This document shows, one piece after another, positions 6,665 through 15,444 of a stretch of 64,000 bases of DNA. Origin of the DNA: Bacteroidales bacterium (GTDB lineage Bacteria; Bacteroidota; Bacteroidia; Bacteroidales; UBA932). The stretch spans positions 88,104-152,103 of the forward strand of contig JAGCVJ010000007.1 in the NCBI GenBank assembly GCA_017962375.1, given 5' to 3'. Each line of letters starts with the position of its first letter. Position 1 is the stretch's first letter. A program made the position numbers and the translations under genes. The notes beneath the pieces are model-generated. The model did no database searches and was not told where the DNA came from. It was given only the letters and a program-made list of their open reading frames with translations.

Positions 6665-9208
6665 ATGAGACTAAAAGCATTACTTCTGACGATCACATTC
6701 GGCGCGCTGATGTTTGCCGGCTGTGCCCAGGAAGACCATCAGGACATGCCATACATCGATCTTGATGGCATTTCTTCTGATGCTGTTCTGGTATTTGAGG
6801 CCGGAGCGTCTTCACAGACCTTCACCCTCTCCTGCAACAGACTTTGGCATATCGACTACGACGAGGAGTGGATCGATGTATTCCCTTCTTACGGACTTGC
6901 CACAACCGAGCCGCAGGTTATCACGGTTACCGTGCTTAGCAACGACTCGTTCGACAGGACCACAGAGTTCAAGGTTTCTATGGACTACGACTACAAGACC
7001 ATTACTGTCAAGCAGAAAGGAGAATGGGGCGATCCTGAAGACCTTGTAATCTACAGGAACAACTTTGACAAGGAAGCCGCTACCCAGACCTACGGCACCG
7101 GCACCAGCTGGCCTTACACAGACCAGAGCGACTGCTGGAAGAACGAGGAGGGTTCAGGTATTGAGAACATTACCTATACAACTAGCGGTCTCAGTATCAG
7201 GAACAACAGCAACTCCAACGGAAACTATTCAGATTATGAGGGTTCCGGAATGAACAACATGTTCTTCGGCTCTAAGGGAGCGTTCAAGATCGCGAACATA
7301 GACATTACCGGAAAGGGCGTGAACTATGAGCTGAGCTTCGGTTCAGAAAAGTATCTCAACAATGGTTCTTCCACTTTCAACCCTGCCGAGTTCCACGTAT
7401 GGGTAGGCTCTGACCCTGACCACATGGTGGAAATCGAATACGAATTCCCTAACGGATACAAAGACGGCAGATGGGACAAGGCCACTTCCGTATTCACAAT
7501 TCCGGAAGGCACTACTACCCTCTGCATTTACTACAAGGTAGATATTGCCAGCGCTTACCGTCTGGATGACGTGAACCTGGGTGTATCTACCAAGGCAGGA
7601 ACTCCTCTCGACTTTGAAAACGGAATCAATCCTGACGGAGGCTCTGCAGGCGGCACCGTGGTTTACTACAACAACTTTGACAAGAGCAAGGCTACGCAGA
7701 CCTACGGAAGCGGAACCAGCTGGCCATTTACAGACCAGAGCGACTGCTGGATCAACCACGAGGGCGAAGGCGCAGCCAATGTTACATATTACAACAAGGG
7801 CATCACAGTAAGGGCCAACAGCGCTTCTGACGGCTCATATTCAGACTATGCAGGTTCCGGAGTGAACAACCTGTTCTTCGGAGCAGACGGCATGTTCAAG
7901 ATCAAGGAGATTGCCACCATCGCCGATCAGGCTAACTACAAGATCACATTCGGAAGCGAGAAATATGTAAACCAGGGTGACAGCAACTTCAACCCTCAGG
8001 AATTCCACGTATATGTAGCAAAAGACACTATCAAGTGGGTAGAGCTTACATACACCTTCCCTAACGGGCTGAAGAGCGGAAGATGGGACGAGGCTTCAAC
8101 CGTAATTACAGTACCTCAGGGAACGGACAAGCTGTTCTTCCGCATCCAGGCAGACGTAGCCAGCGCATACCGTCTTGACGACTTCAAGGTAGTTGTATCA
8201 GAGGAGGCTGGAACAAGCATAGACTTCGAACGTGGCGTTATCCTTGACGATGACACTCCTCCGGTTCCTGAACAGGAATACAAATACAAGAAGGTTCAGA
8301 GGATAACCAGCGGAAAGGCTTATCTGATTGTCACCACAGACGGAAAGGTGGCAGCAGGTCCTGTTCCTTCCAACAAGACATACGGCTATCTGCCTAAGGT
8401 TGAGGTGAATGCAGTCAATGACGAAATCACCTTGACCACAGACGCCAATGAGTTTGTATTTGAAGAGGCATCTGTTGCCGGATCAACAACTACTTCTTAC
8501 AAGATCAAGCAGAAAGACGGAAGATATCTCTTCATGAAAGGAACCTTCACCAGCTGCAACGTAGACGCTAACCCAACCGAAGGCCAGTACTGGAATGTAA
8601 GCCAGTGGAACCAGGGAATGGGAATCGTGAATGTTTCCAACAACAAGTACATGCAGTACAGTACAACCCACTCTTCTTGGGGAGTTTACGACTCAGCCCA
8701 GGACGGAGCCCTAATGCCTGAACTCTACGAAAGAGTTGACGGAGACAATCCTGATCCGGGCGGAGACGACGACCCTACAGGTGGAGACGATACCGGCGAC
8801 GGCATTGTCTGGAATGTAGGCTCCAAGTATCAGAAGTGGTATGCTGAAACTGACAACACTTACGGAGCAGGCTTCTACGCAACAGACACAACCAATATAA
8901 AAGTAGCTTACTACAAGCATGAGAGCACTTCTACTCCGGTAACTGCAAACGAAGACCACATAAGGATTTACAAGAAATCAGTGCTTGTTATCGAGCCTCT
9001 GGACCAGAGCAAGAAGATCAAGAAAGTGGTTCTTGAGACTACAGGAGCCAGCAATACATCAGACATGCCAGTTATTTCCCCTGCCACCGGAACGGCTACG
9101 GCTTCCGGCACCACAATCACGTGGACGGGAACGGCCGGGGCTCCGTGGATTGCGCAGGCTTTCAACGGGCAGGTTAGAGTAAAGAAACTGACTGTAGAAC
9201 TTGAATAA
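6665..9208 (+). CDS. Large BACON-domain lipoprotein with tandem 194-residue repeat
   Basis: Predicted surface or periplasmic lipoprotein of 847 residues. A lipobox (FAGC) follows a short signal. Residues about 35-120 form a BACON-like beta-sandwich ending VKQKGEW. Two near-identical units follow at about 128-321 and 332-525, each starting with YxNNFDK, containing TSWPxTDQSDCW and YSDYxGSG, and ending with a DFExG motif; they resemble choice-of-anchor-J/jelly-roll modules. A further beta-rich module (about 540-695), a Gly/Asp linker (PDPGGDDDPTGGDDTGDG) and a last module close the protein. No catalytic motif was seen. As first gene of a run encoding two nucleases and a TonB-type barrel, it may bind nucleic acid or glycan at the surface. 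Confidence 0.75.
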   Translation: MRLKALLLTITFGALMFAGCAQEDHQDMPYIDLDGISSDAVLVFEAGASSQTFTLSCNRLWHIDYDEEWIDVFPSYGLATTEPQVITVTVLSNDSFDRTTEFKVSMDYDYKTITVKQKGEWGDPEDLVIYRNNFDKEAATQTYGTGTSWPYTDQSDCWKNEEGSGIENITYTTSGLSIRNNSNSNGNYSDYEGSGMNNMFFGSKGAFKIANIDITGKGVNYELSFGSEKYLNNGSSTFNPAEFHVWVGSDPDHMVEIEYEFPNGYKDGRWDKATSVFTIPEGTTTLCIYYKVDIASAYRLDDVNLGVSTKAGTPLDFENGINPDGGSAGGTVVYYNNFDKSKATQTYGSGTSWPFTDQSDCWINHEGEGAANVTYYNKGITVRANSASDGSYSDYAGSGVNNLFFGADGMFKIKEIATIADQANYKITFGSEKYVNQGDSNFNPQEFHVYVAKDTIKWVELTYTFPNGLKSGRWDEASTVITVPQGTDKLFFRIQADVASAYRLDDFKVVVSEEAGTSIDFERGVILDDDTPPVPEQEYKYKKVQRITSGKAYLIVTTDGKVAAGPVPSNKTYGYLPKVEVNAVNDEITLTTDANEFVFEEASVAGSTTTSYKIKQKDGRYLFMKGTFTSCNVDANPTEGQYWNVSQWNQGMGIVNVSNNKYMQYSTTHSSWGVYDSAQDGALMPELYERVDGDNPDPGGDDDPTGGDDTGDGIVWNVGSKYQKWYAETDNTYGAGFYATDTTNIKVAYYKHESTSTPVTANEDHIRIYKKSVLVIEPLDQSKKIKKVVLETTGASNTSDMPVISPATGTATASGTTITWTGTAGAPWIAQAFNGQVRVKKLTVELE
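7046..8241 (+). repeat. Tandem in-gene duplication (two about 582-base units)
   Basis: Units 7046-7627 and 7659-8241 encode about 194 residues each with clear identity, sharing NNFDK, TQTYG, TSWP, DQSDCW, FGSEKY, FNP, EFHV, GRWD and ASAYRLDD in the same order. Third-codon differences show the duplication is not very recent. Confidence 0.85.
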
Positions 9209-9209
9209 C

Positions 9210-10367
9210 GTGAAAACTACCAGAAACATACTGCTCGCGATGTCGCTGGCGGCAACTTTGCTGCTGGCGGCAGCCTGCGGCGGAGGCGGAGGCAGCAAGG
9301 GTTCAGACCCTGTCAAGCCTGATGCTGTGGTGAACGTTGCATTCAAGTCTGCTACAGTGGAGGCAGCCAAGGGCAGCCAGTTCGTAAACATTACCGCAAC
9401 AGGGAGCTGGTCTCTCAGCTCCTCTGCCACCTGGCTGAAACTCAGCCAGACAAGCGGCAGCGGAAATGCCACGACTTCTGTCAATTACGAAGAAAACACA
9501 TCTTCTTCTCCTAGGCAGGCAACCATTACTTTGGTTTGCTCGGGAAAGAGCGCTACTGCAACTTTGACTCAGAAAGGAAAGGAAAGCACACCTGTTGTTT
9601 CTAACCCTGAATGGCTGGAACTGCCTGCTCTTCTGACGGGAACGGGACACAAGTTTGTTTATCACAATTTGACGGGCAAGAGCCTTAGAAGCTTCTCCTA
9701 TGACTGGAGCGCCACTGACCAGGTTGCAAACTGGGTGGCTTATCCGCTGAACAAAGGACTCATTGGTTCAGGCAGCAGGACAGACAACTGGGACTATGAC
9801 CCTAAGCTGACTTCAGCCGAGCAGCCTACACTGTTCTCGGCATACAAAGGAAGCTACGACAGAGGCCATCAGCTCCCGAGCGCAGACAGGCTCACCTACG
9901 CTGAAAACGTAAAGACTTTCTACTTCACCAACATGACCCCTCAGATGAATGCCTTCAACGGCAAGATCTGGGCTACGGCAGAAAGCTTGGTGAGAGGATG
10001 GTCCACAACCTGCGACACGCTTTACGTGGTAACCGGCTGCATCACAAAAGGAAGCTCCAAGAAAGCCTACGACAACAACGGAAAGGCCGTTACGGTTCCT
10101 GTGGCCTATTACAAGGCCGTGCTCCGCTACAAGAAAAACAGCACCATCGGATACAACGATTATATGGGTCTGGCCATGTATTTTGAGCACAAGTCTTACA
10201 GCTTTTCCAACATAGACAAGACCAAGACCGATATCGTGATGAGCATAGACGCTCTGGAGGCCAAGATCGGGCTGGACCTTTTCCCGAACCTGATTAAAGT
10301 TGCCGGAAAGGATGTTTCTGACAAGGTGGAGGCTGAAGACCCTACCAAAGTTTCTTACTGGTGGTAA
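9210..10367 (+). CDS. DNA/RNA non-specific endonuclease lipoprotein with BACON domain
   Basis: Predicted lipid-anchored nuclease. I take the GTG at 9210 as start (MKTTRNILLAMSLAATLLLA after conversion of GTG to Met), two bases past the previous stop; an in-frame TTG at 9201 overlaps that stop. The lipobox is LAAAC, followed by Gly-rich GGGGGSKGSD. Residues about 30-125 are a BACON-like module ending TLTQKGKES. The C-terminal two-thirds is a NUC-type domain: the catalytic D217-R-G-H220 motif (SYDRGHQLPSADR) and the metal-binding Asn in NMTPQMNAFN, then WATAESLVRGW and VVTGCI. It would cut DNA and RNA without sequence preference, using Mg2+. It lies between the BACON lipoprotein and the EEP protein. 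Confidence 0.93.
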   Translation: MKTTRNILLAMSLAATLLLAAACGGGGGSKGSDPVKPDAVVNVAFKSATVEAAKGSQFVNITATGSWSLSSSATWLKLSQTSGSGNATTSVNYEENTSSSPRQATITLVCSGKSATATLTQKGKESTPVVSNPEWLELPALLTGTGHKFVYHNLTGKSLRSFSYDWSATDQVANWVAYPLNKGLIGSGSRTDNWDYDPKLTSAEQPTLFSAYKGSYDRGHQLPSADRLTYAENVKTFYFTNMTPQMNAFNGKIWATAESLVRGWSTTCDTLYVVTGCITKGSSKKAYDNNGKAVTVPVAYYKAVLRYKKNSTIGYNDYMGLAMYFEHKSYSFSNIDKTKTDIVMSIDALEAKIGLDLFPNLIKVAGKDVSDKVEAEDPTKVSYWW

Positions 10368-10378
10368 AAATGACAATT

Positions 10379-11461
10379 ATGAAGAAACTGCTTACATATA
10401 TAATTCTGGGCTCTTTGCTGGTGATATCCAGCAACTGCTTAGCGCAGAACAAGGTAAAGACATACGTCATAGGATTCTACAATCTGGAGAATCTGTTTGA
10501 CACTTATCACGACGACGGCAAGAACGACTTTGAGTATCTGCCTGACGGCCTGAACGAGTGGACCGACGTCAAGTACCAGAAAAAGATCCACAACATGGCA
10601 AAGGTGATCAAAGCCATGAAAGAAGAGAACCATGTCTATCACGCGGTGCTGGGAGTGAGCGAGATTGAGAACAGGCACGTTCTGGAAGATCTGGTCAACG
10701 ATCCGCAGATTGCTGATGCCGGCTATATGATAGCCCATTTCGACGGACCGGACAACAGAGGCGTTGACGTAGCCCTGCTGTACCAGCCGAGAAAGTTCGA
10801 GGTTCTGGACGAAGAGAGCCTCCCTTTCAACTTCAATTCCGAAGCCATTGTATTTGATATGGATTCCACGGAAAAAGCAAATTTCCGGACCAGAGACATA
10901 CTGATGGTAAGAGGCCTTCTGGGAGGCGAGATGTTCGCCTTCTTCGTAGCCCACCTGCCTTCCAGAATCGGAGGCAAGGGCGGAGACCTCAGGAGCCGCG
11001 GAGCTGAAATCATCTACAAGAGATCTGAAGAGCTGATGAAAGAGTTCCCGGGAATCAAGATTGTTGTAATGGGTGACATGAACGACAATCCCGACGACGA
11101 GAGCATGACCGTCTTTATGCACGGAAAGGAAAACATTGAGGATGTGGGAGATGGAGATTTCTTTTCTCCGTTCCTCTCGATGCTGAAGGCAGGATACGGT
11201 TCCCTGGCTTATCAGGGAGCGTGGAATATCTACGATATCCTGCTGGTTAACCATAATCTTGCAAAAGCCCCGGAAGGCACATTGAGGATAATACCTATCG
11301 TGAGGAAGAAATTCTTCGGAAGGATTTTCCACAAGCCTTGGATGGCCACAGAAGAAGGCCAGTACAAAGACGTGCCTTTCAGAACTTTCTCCAACGGTGC
11401 ATTTGTGGGAGGATTCAGCGACCACTACCCTACCTATATAGTTGTAACAAATAAAAATTAA
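10379..11461 (+). CDS. Exported endonuclease/exonuclease/phosphatase family protein
   Basis: Start taken at 10379 (MKKLLTYIILGSLLVISS, cleavage after CLAQ); upstream in-frame starts at 10361 and 10370 overlap or abut the previous stop. About 360 residues. EEP-fold motifs are in order: FYNLENLFD (N-terminal Asn), VSEIEN (metal-binding Glu), a RGVDVALLY strand, VAHLPSR, MGDMNDNPDDES (Asp/Asn pair) and the terminal GGFSDHYPTYI (catalytic Asp-His). Such proteins hydrolyse phosphodiesters in DNA, RNA or related compounds. With the signal peptide it should act in the periplasm or outside, probably finishing digestion begun by the adjacent NUC nuclease. Five bases separate it from the next gene. Confidence 0.9.
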   Translation: MKKLLTYIILGSLLVISSNCLAQNKVKTYVIGFYNLENLFDTYHDDGKNDFEYLPDGLNEWTDVKYQKKIHNMAKVIKAMKEENHVYHAVLGVSEIENRHVLEDLVNDPQIADAGYMIAHFDGPDNRGVDVALLYQPRKFEVLDEESLPFNFNSEAIVFDMDSTEKANFRTRDILMVRGLLGGEMFAFFVAHLPSRIGGKGGDLRSRGAEIIYKRSEELMKEFPGIKIVVMGDMNDNPDDESMTVFMHGKENIEDVGDGDFFSPFLSMLKAGYGSLAYQGAWNIYDILLVNHNLAKAPEGTLRIIPIVRKKFFGRIFHKPWMATEEGQYKDVPFRTFSNGAFVGGFSDHYPTYIVVTNKN

Positions 11462-11465
11462 AGAT

Positions 11466-14411
11466 ATGCTAAAGAAAATTTCCCTGATTTTTGCCGTATT
11501 GATGTGCTCGGCCTTAGCCTGGGCCCAGACACCTACCGGCGGCGTTAAGGGAACGGTAATCAACAGGACAGACAGGTCTCCGATCTTTGACGCGAGACTG
11601 ATGCTCGTTACCCAAGCGAGAGAACGTGTTGCCACTGCAAACACGGATTCGGACGGAAACTTTTTGATTACCGGCCTTAAAGACGGAGTTTACACTTTGG
11701 TGATAGCAGCGGACAACTATGTTACCACAAGAGTGAACGTGACGGTAGTAAAAGGAACGGTGAAAGACATGTTCACCATTTCTGTCTACCCTATAATCCG
11801 CCAGAACGAAACCACTTCGGACGAAGAACACGCAGACTATGACCTGGAGGACTCCGGATACGACGACAGCCCTACCATCCTCTACGGCCAGAATGACGTG
11901 TTCAACAACCAGGCTGGCTACAACTTCTCGTCCATAAGGTTCAAGACCAGAGGCTTCAACAGCGAGGCCCAGGACGTTTACCTTGCGGGCATCAAGATGA
12001 ACGACGCCATCACCGGTTATTCTCCGTACTCGCTCTGGAGCGGACTGAATGAGGCTACCAGAACCAAGTACACCGTAAACGGTTCCGAGATTTCAGACTA
12101 CGGTTTCGGAGGGTACAACGGCCTGACAAACATTCCGGCAAACGCTTCCAACATCCGCAAAGGCTGGAGAGCGAGCGCGATGACAAACAGCAGCCTCTAC
12201 AGGCTCAGGCTGATGCTCACCTACGCTTCCGGAGTTCAGGACAACGGCTGGAGCTACGCCTTCAGCGTGTCTGCAAGGCTCGGCGGCAACTACTGGATAA
12301 ACGGAGTGTTCTACCGCTCGTTCGGCTATTACCTGGGCATTGAGAAAGCCTTCAGCAGAGTCCATCGCATAGGGTTCACCTTTATGGGAACTCCGGGAAC
12401 AAGAGGAGCGCAGAACGCTTCCACCCAGGAGGTTTACAACTTGATGGGTGACAATATGTACAACTCCAACTGGGGCTACCAGAACGGCAAGAGGCGCAAT
12501 GCAAGGGAAAGGAGGACTCACGAGCCTATCGCGATACTCAAATACGACTTTAACCCTTCTGACAAGTTCAAGGCATCGCTGACCACTCTTTACAGGTTCG
12601 GAAAGAACGGCTATACCGCTCTGGACTGGTATGACGCCGCAGATCCGAGGCCGGACTACTACCGCAATCTGCCGTCTTACTTCCTGATGGACAATGAGGA
12701 CTACAACCGTATCAACCTCCAGAAGTATCTGTGGGCAAAAGACGCGTGGGAGCAGAACATTAAGACAATCACCCAGGTCAACTGGGACAGGCTCTACGAT
12801 GTGAACAAGCACAGCACCACCGCATCCGGCCTCCGTTCAAAGTATGTCCAGGAGGAAAGGAGAGTTGACCAGAAAGACCTCAACGTTGCTTTGAACTTCA
12901 AATGGACTCCGTTCAGGTGGTGGGTTGTAACCGCAGGCGCCAACGCCAAGTGGAACAAGACCGAGAACTACAAGAAGATAGCTGATTTGCTCGGAGGAGA
13001 GTATTTTGTCAACATAGACAACTTTGCAGAAAGAGACTATGCCTCTAACGAAGCTCTGATTCAGAACGACCTCAACTACTTCTTCAAGCACGGGCAAGCC
13101 CAGATCCTGCACAGGGGAGACAAGTACGGCTACGACTACAACGCCCACGTGCACAACTACACCGGATGGATGAACTGGACATTCAGGTACAGAGGCCTCA
13201 GGGCAAGTTTCGCCGGACAGATAAAGAGCACCGAGTTCTGGAGAGAAGGCCTTTACCGCAAAGGACTTTTCGCAGGACTCAACGAAGACAGTTCGGAGAT
13301 TATCTACAACGGAGAATCGCTTACCAAGTATGACAGGTACGGCGACGTGATTTCTTCATTCGGAAACAGCGAGAAGAAGCAGTTCACAACCTATTCCGGC
13401 AAGGCAGTGCTCAGCTACAGCCTGCTCGGCGGCCACAGGTTTGAAGTGAGCGGAGGATACTTCACCGAAGCTCCGTTCTTCAACAAGGCATTCATATCGC
13501 CGAGGACAAGAAACACTCTCATCCCGATGATGCAGACAACCAAAGTCTACTCGGCAGATGCCACCTACTCGCTGAACAACAACCACGTGAACTTCAGGAT
13601 CACCGGATTTTTCGCAAAGATCAAGGACCAGACAGACGTGATGAGCCTTTACGACGACAGCCAAAACACTTTCACCAACTTTGCCATGAGCGGCATAGAC
13701 GAAAGGCACATTGGTGTTGAAATGGGATTCAAGGCTCCGATTTTCATCCGCGGACTGTTCATAGTTGGAGCTGCAAGCTACGGCGAGTACATCTACACAT
13801 CCAATCCGCAGATGACCCAGACCTACGACAATACCACTGAAGTAATCGTGGATAACGTGACGATTCCTTACTGGATGAGCCATCCTGTGTTCAAGCTCAA
13901 CGAAGATGGCCGGTACTATAAAGACGACAAAGGGCATTATGTTGTTGACAGATACCAGCAGCACTATGTTCCGTCAACTCCTCAGCTGGCCTCCACTCTG
14001 GGACTTTCCTACAACAGGAACTACTGGTTCCTGGATGCAAACGTAAACTTCTTCGACAAGTCTTACCTGGCAATGAACCCTCTGTTCAGGACAGATGCTG
14101 CTACCGCAGGCCCGGACAAGATTGTTACTCCTTGGGAGATTGAGGACATGACCGCCCAGGAGAAGTTCAAGAAAGCCTGGGTTGTCAACTTCAGCATTGG
14201 AAAATCGTGGTATCTCCACCGCAAATACCAGATCGGCGTAAACATCAACGTGAACAACGTGCTCAACAACAAGAACGTGAAGACAGGAGGATTTGAGCAG
14301 AGCCGTATGGTTGACAACACCCTCAGCAAGGAATGCTACTACAAGTTCGACCCTAAATACTACTACATGCCGGGCCTGAACTACATGATAAACTTTTATG
14401 TCAGATTCTAA
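11466..14411 (+). CDS. TonB-dependent-receptor-like outer-membrane protein
   Basis: 981 residues with signal peptide (ISLIFAVLMCSALAWAQ). Residues about 22-105 form a carboxypeptidase-regulatory-like domain (GVKGTVINRTDRSPIFDARLML). A plug-like segment follows, with ILYGQNDVFNNQAGYNFS and RTRGFNSEAQDVYLAGIKMND. The remaining 750 residues are barrel-like, rich in Tyr/Trp/Asn, ending with the outer-membrane signature YMINFYVRF. No clear TonB box is visible. It sits between two nuclease genes and a DUF5689 lipoprotein, a neighbourhood pointing to uptake of nucleic-acid breakdown products; the actual substrate is inference. Confidence 0.9.
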   Translation: MLKKISLIFAVLMCSALAWAQTPTGGVKGTVINRTDRSPIFDARLMLVTQARERVATANTDSDGNFLITGLKDGVYTLVIAADNYVTTRVNVTVVKGTVKDMFTISVYPIIRQNETTSDEEHADYDLEDSGYDDSPTILYGQNDVFNNQAGYNFSSIRFKTRGFNSEAQDVYLAGIKMNDAITGYSPYSLWSGLNEATRTKYTVNGSEISDYGFGGYNGLTNIPANASNIRKGWRASAMTNSSLYRLRLMLTYASGVQDNGWSYAFSVSARLGGNYWINGVFYRSFGYYLGIEKAFSRVHRIGFTFMGTPGTRGAQNASTQEVYNLMGDNMYNSNWGYQNGKRRNARERRTHEPIAILKYDFNPSDKFKASLTTLYRFGKNGYTALDWYDAADPRPDYYRNLPSYFLMDNEDYNRINLQKYLWAKDAWEQNIKTITQVNWDRLYDVNKHSTTASGLRSKYVQEERRVDQKDLNVALNFKWTPFRWWVVTAGANAKWNKTENYKKIADLLGGEYFVNIDNFAERDYASNEALIQNDLNYFFKHGQAQILHRGDKYGYDYNAHVHNYTGWMNWTFRYRGLRASFAGQIKSTEFWREGLYRKGLFAGLNEDSSEIIYNGESLTKYDRYGDVISSFGNSEKKQFTTYSGKAVLSYSLLGGHRFEVSGGYFTEAPFFNKAFISPRTRNTLIPMMQTTKVYSADATYSLNNNHVNFRITGFFAKIKDQTDVMSLYDDSQNTFTNFAMSGIDERHIGVEMGFKAPIFIRGLFIVGAASYGEYIYTSNPQMTQTYDNTTEVIVDNVTIPYWMSHPVFKLNEDGRYYKDDKGHYVVDRYQQHYVPSTPQLASTLGLSYNRNYWFLDANVNFFDKSYLAMNPLFRTDAATAGPDKIVTPWEIEDMTAQEKFKKAWVVNFSIGKSWYLHRKYQIGVNINVNNVLNNKNVKTGGFEQSRMVDNTLSKECYYKFDPKYYYMPGLNYMINFYVRF

Positions 14412-14423
14412 ATGCAAGCGATT

Positions 14424-15434
14424 ATGAAAAAGATATTGACCATTACATTGCTTTGGGCTGCAGCCGCCTTCATGGGAGTGTCCTGTTCAGAATGGGACCC
14501 TATCGTGAATATTGGATATGACCAGGCGGAAGATTACCAGGTGCCTGACATCAAGGCCAACATTTCAATTGCGGCAGTGAAGGATCTGTACAAAGGCAAG
14601 CCTCTGCACATAGAAAAAGATCTGATAATTGGCGGACAGATAACAACTTCTGACCAGGCCGGCAATATCTACAGATTCTTCTACATCCAGGACGAGACCG
14701 GAGCCATCGAGATAAAAATCGGCAAGACCAACGTTCACAACGACTACCGCGTTGGACAGTGGGTTTTCGTAAAACTGAACGGACTTACCATAGGTTCATA
14801 CGAGGGAATGCTTCAGGTAGGTCTGGACGATCCTTCGGGAGAATACGAGACTTCTTATATAGACCTTCAGAGACTCATAGACCTGCATATCATAAGAGGC
14901 AAAATGGACACTCCTGTTCAACCTGCCGTTCTTGATGAAAGCGAATTGTACCTGAAAGAGAATATGGACAGGCTGGTAACTCTCAACGGCCTTCAGTACG
15001 GCAACGAGGTATTTGCCCTTATCTACCCAGATCCGATGGGAGACAAGAAGAGCACCGCCAACAGAGTTTTCCTCAGCGACAAGACCTGGGGCATAACCAC
15101 TTGGGCCATGAGCAAGAACAAGATGCAGGCTTATCTGGATTCCGGAATCTGGGATGCCGCAGTAACTGCAGACGGTTCCAAGACCGTTGCCCAGCTCAGG
15201 AAAGAAAACGCCATTGAAGCTACCGGAACCTATGTAACCCAGTACTTCAAGATGGGCAAAGCAGATGTCCAGATCCGTACCAGCGGCTATGCCAAGTTCG
15301 CAGATATTGAACTTGACCCGGCAGTGCTGGACGGCAGCAAAAAGATTAACGTAACCGGAATCCTTTCCAACTACCGCGGAGCTGCCCAGTTCACTCTCAT
15401 AGACCTGGACGGCGTCAAGATAGTTGAACCTTAG
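14424..15434 (+). CDS. DUF5689 domain lipoprotein
   Basis: Start at 14424 (MKKILTITLLWAAAAFMG) with lipobox GVSC; an ATG 12 bases upstream follows the previous stop directly and is less signal-like. About 336 residues. Residues 40-250 carry the DUF5689 features: ISIAAVKDLYKG, an OB-like stretch with GGQITTSDQAGN, FYIQDETGAIEIKI and WVFVKLNGL. A second OB-like part (KINVTGILSNYRGAAQFTLIDLDG) closes the protein. OB folds bind nucleic acid in many proteins, so a surface binding partner for the receptor upstream is plausible, in the manner of a SusD-type protein. That role is inference. Confidence 0.85.
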   Translation: MKKILTITLLWAAAAFMGVSCSEWDPIVNIGYDQAEDYQVPDIKANISIAAVKDLYKGKPLHIEKDLIIGGQITTSDQAGNIYRFFYIQDETGAIEIKIGKTNVHNDYRVGQWVFVKLNGLTIGSYEGMLQVGLDDPSGEYETSYIDLQRLIDLHIIRGKMDTPVQPAVLDESELYLKENMDRLVTLNGLQYGNEVFALIYPDPMGDKKSTANRVFLSDKTWGITTWAMSKNKMQAYLDSGIWDAAVTADGSKTVAQLRKENAIEATGTYVTQYFKMGKADVQIRTSGYAKFADIELDPAVLDGSKKINVTGILSNYRGAAQFTLIDLDGVKIVEP

Positions 15435-15444
15435 ACTCTCACTT

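Noticed and set aside
7046-8241. Mobile-element duplication from the two long direct repeats
   Set aside because: The repeats are diverged protein modules in one frame, without terminal inverted repeats or a transposase.
10439-11644. Minus-strand frame of 401 codons across the EEP and barrel genes
   Set aside because: It spans two real genes on the other strand and the gap between them, and has no family resemblance.
12093-12812. Long minus-strand open frame within the TonB-receptor-like gene
   Set aside because: The plus-strand gene is a complete family member; the antisense frame has no start context or recognisable motif.
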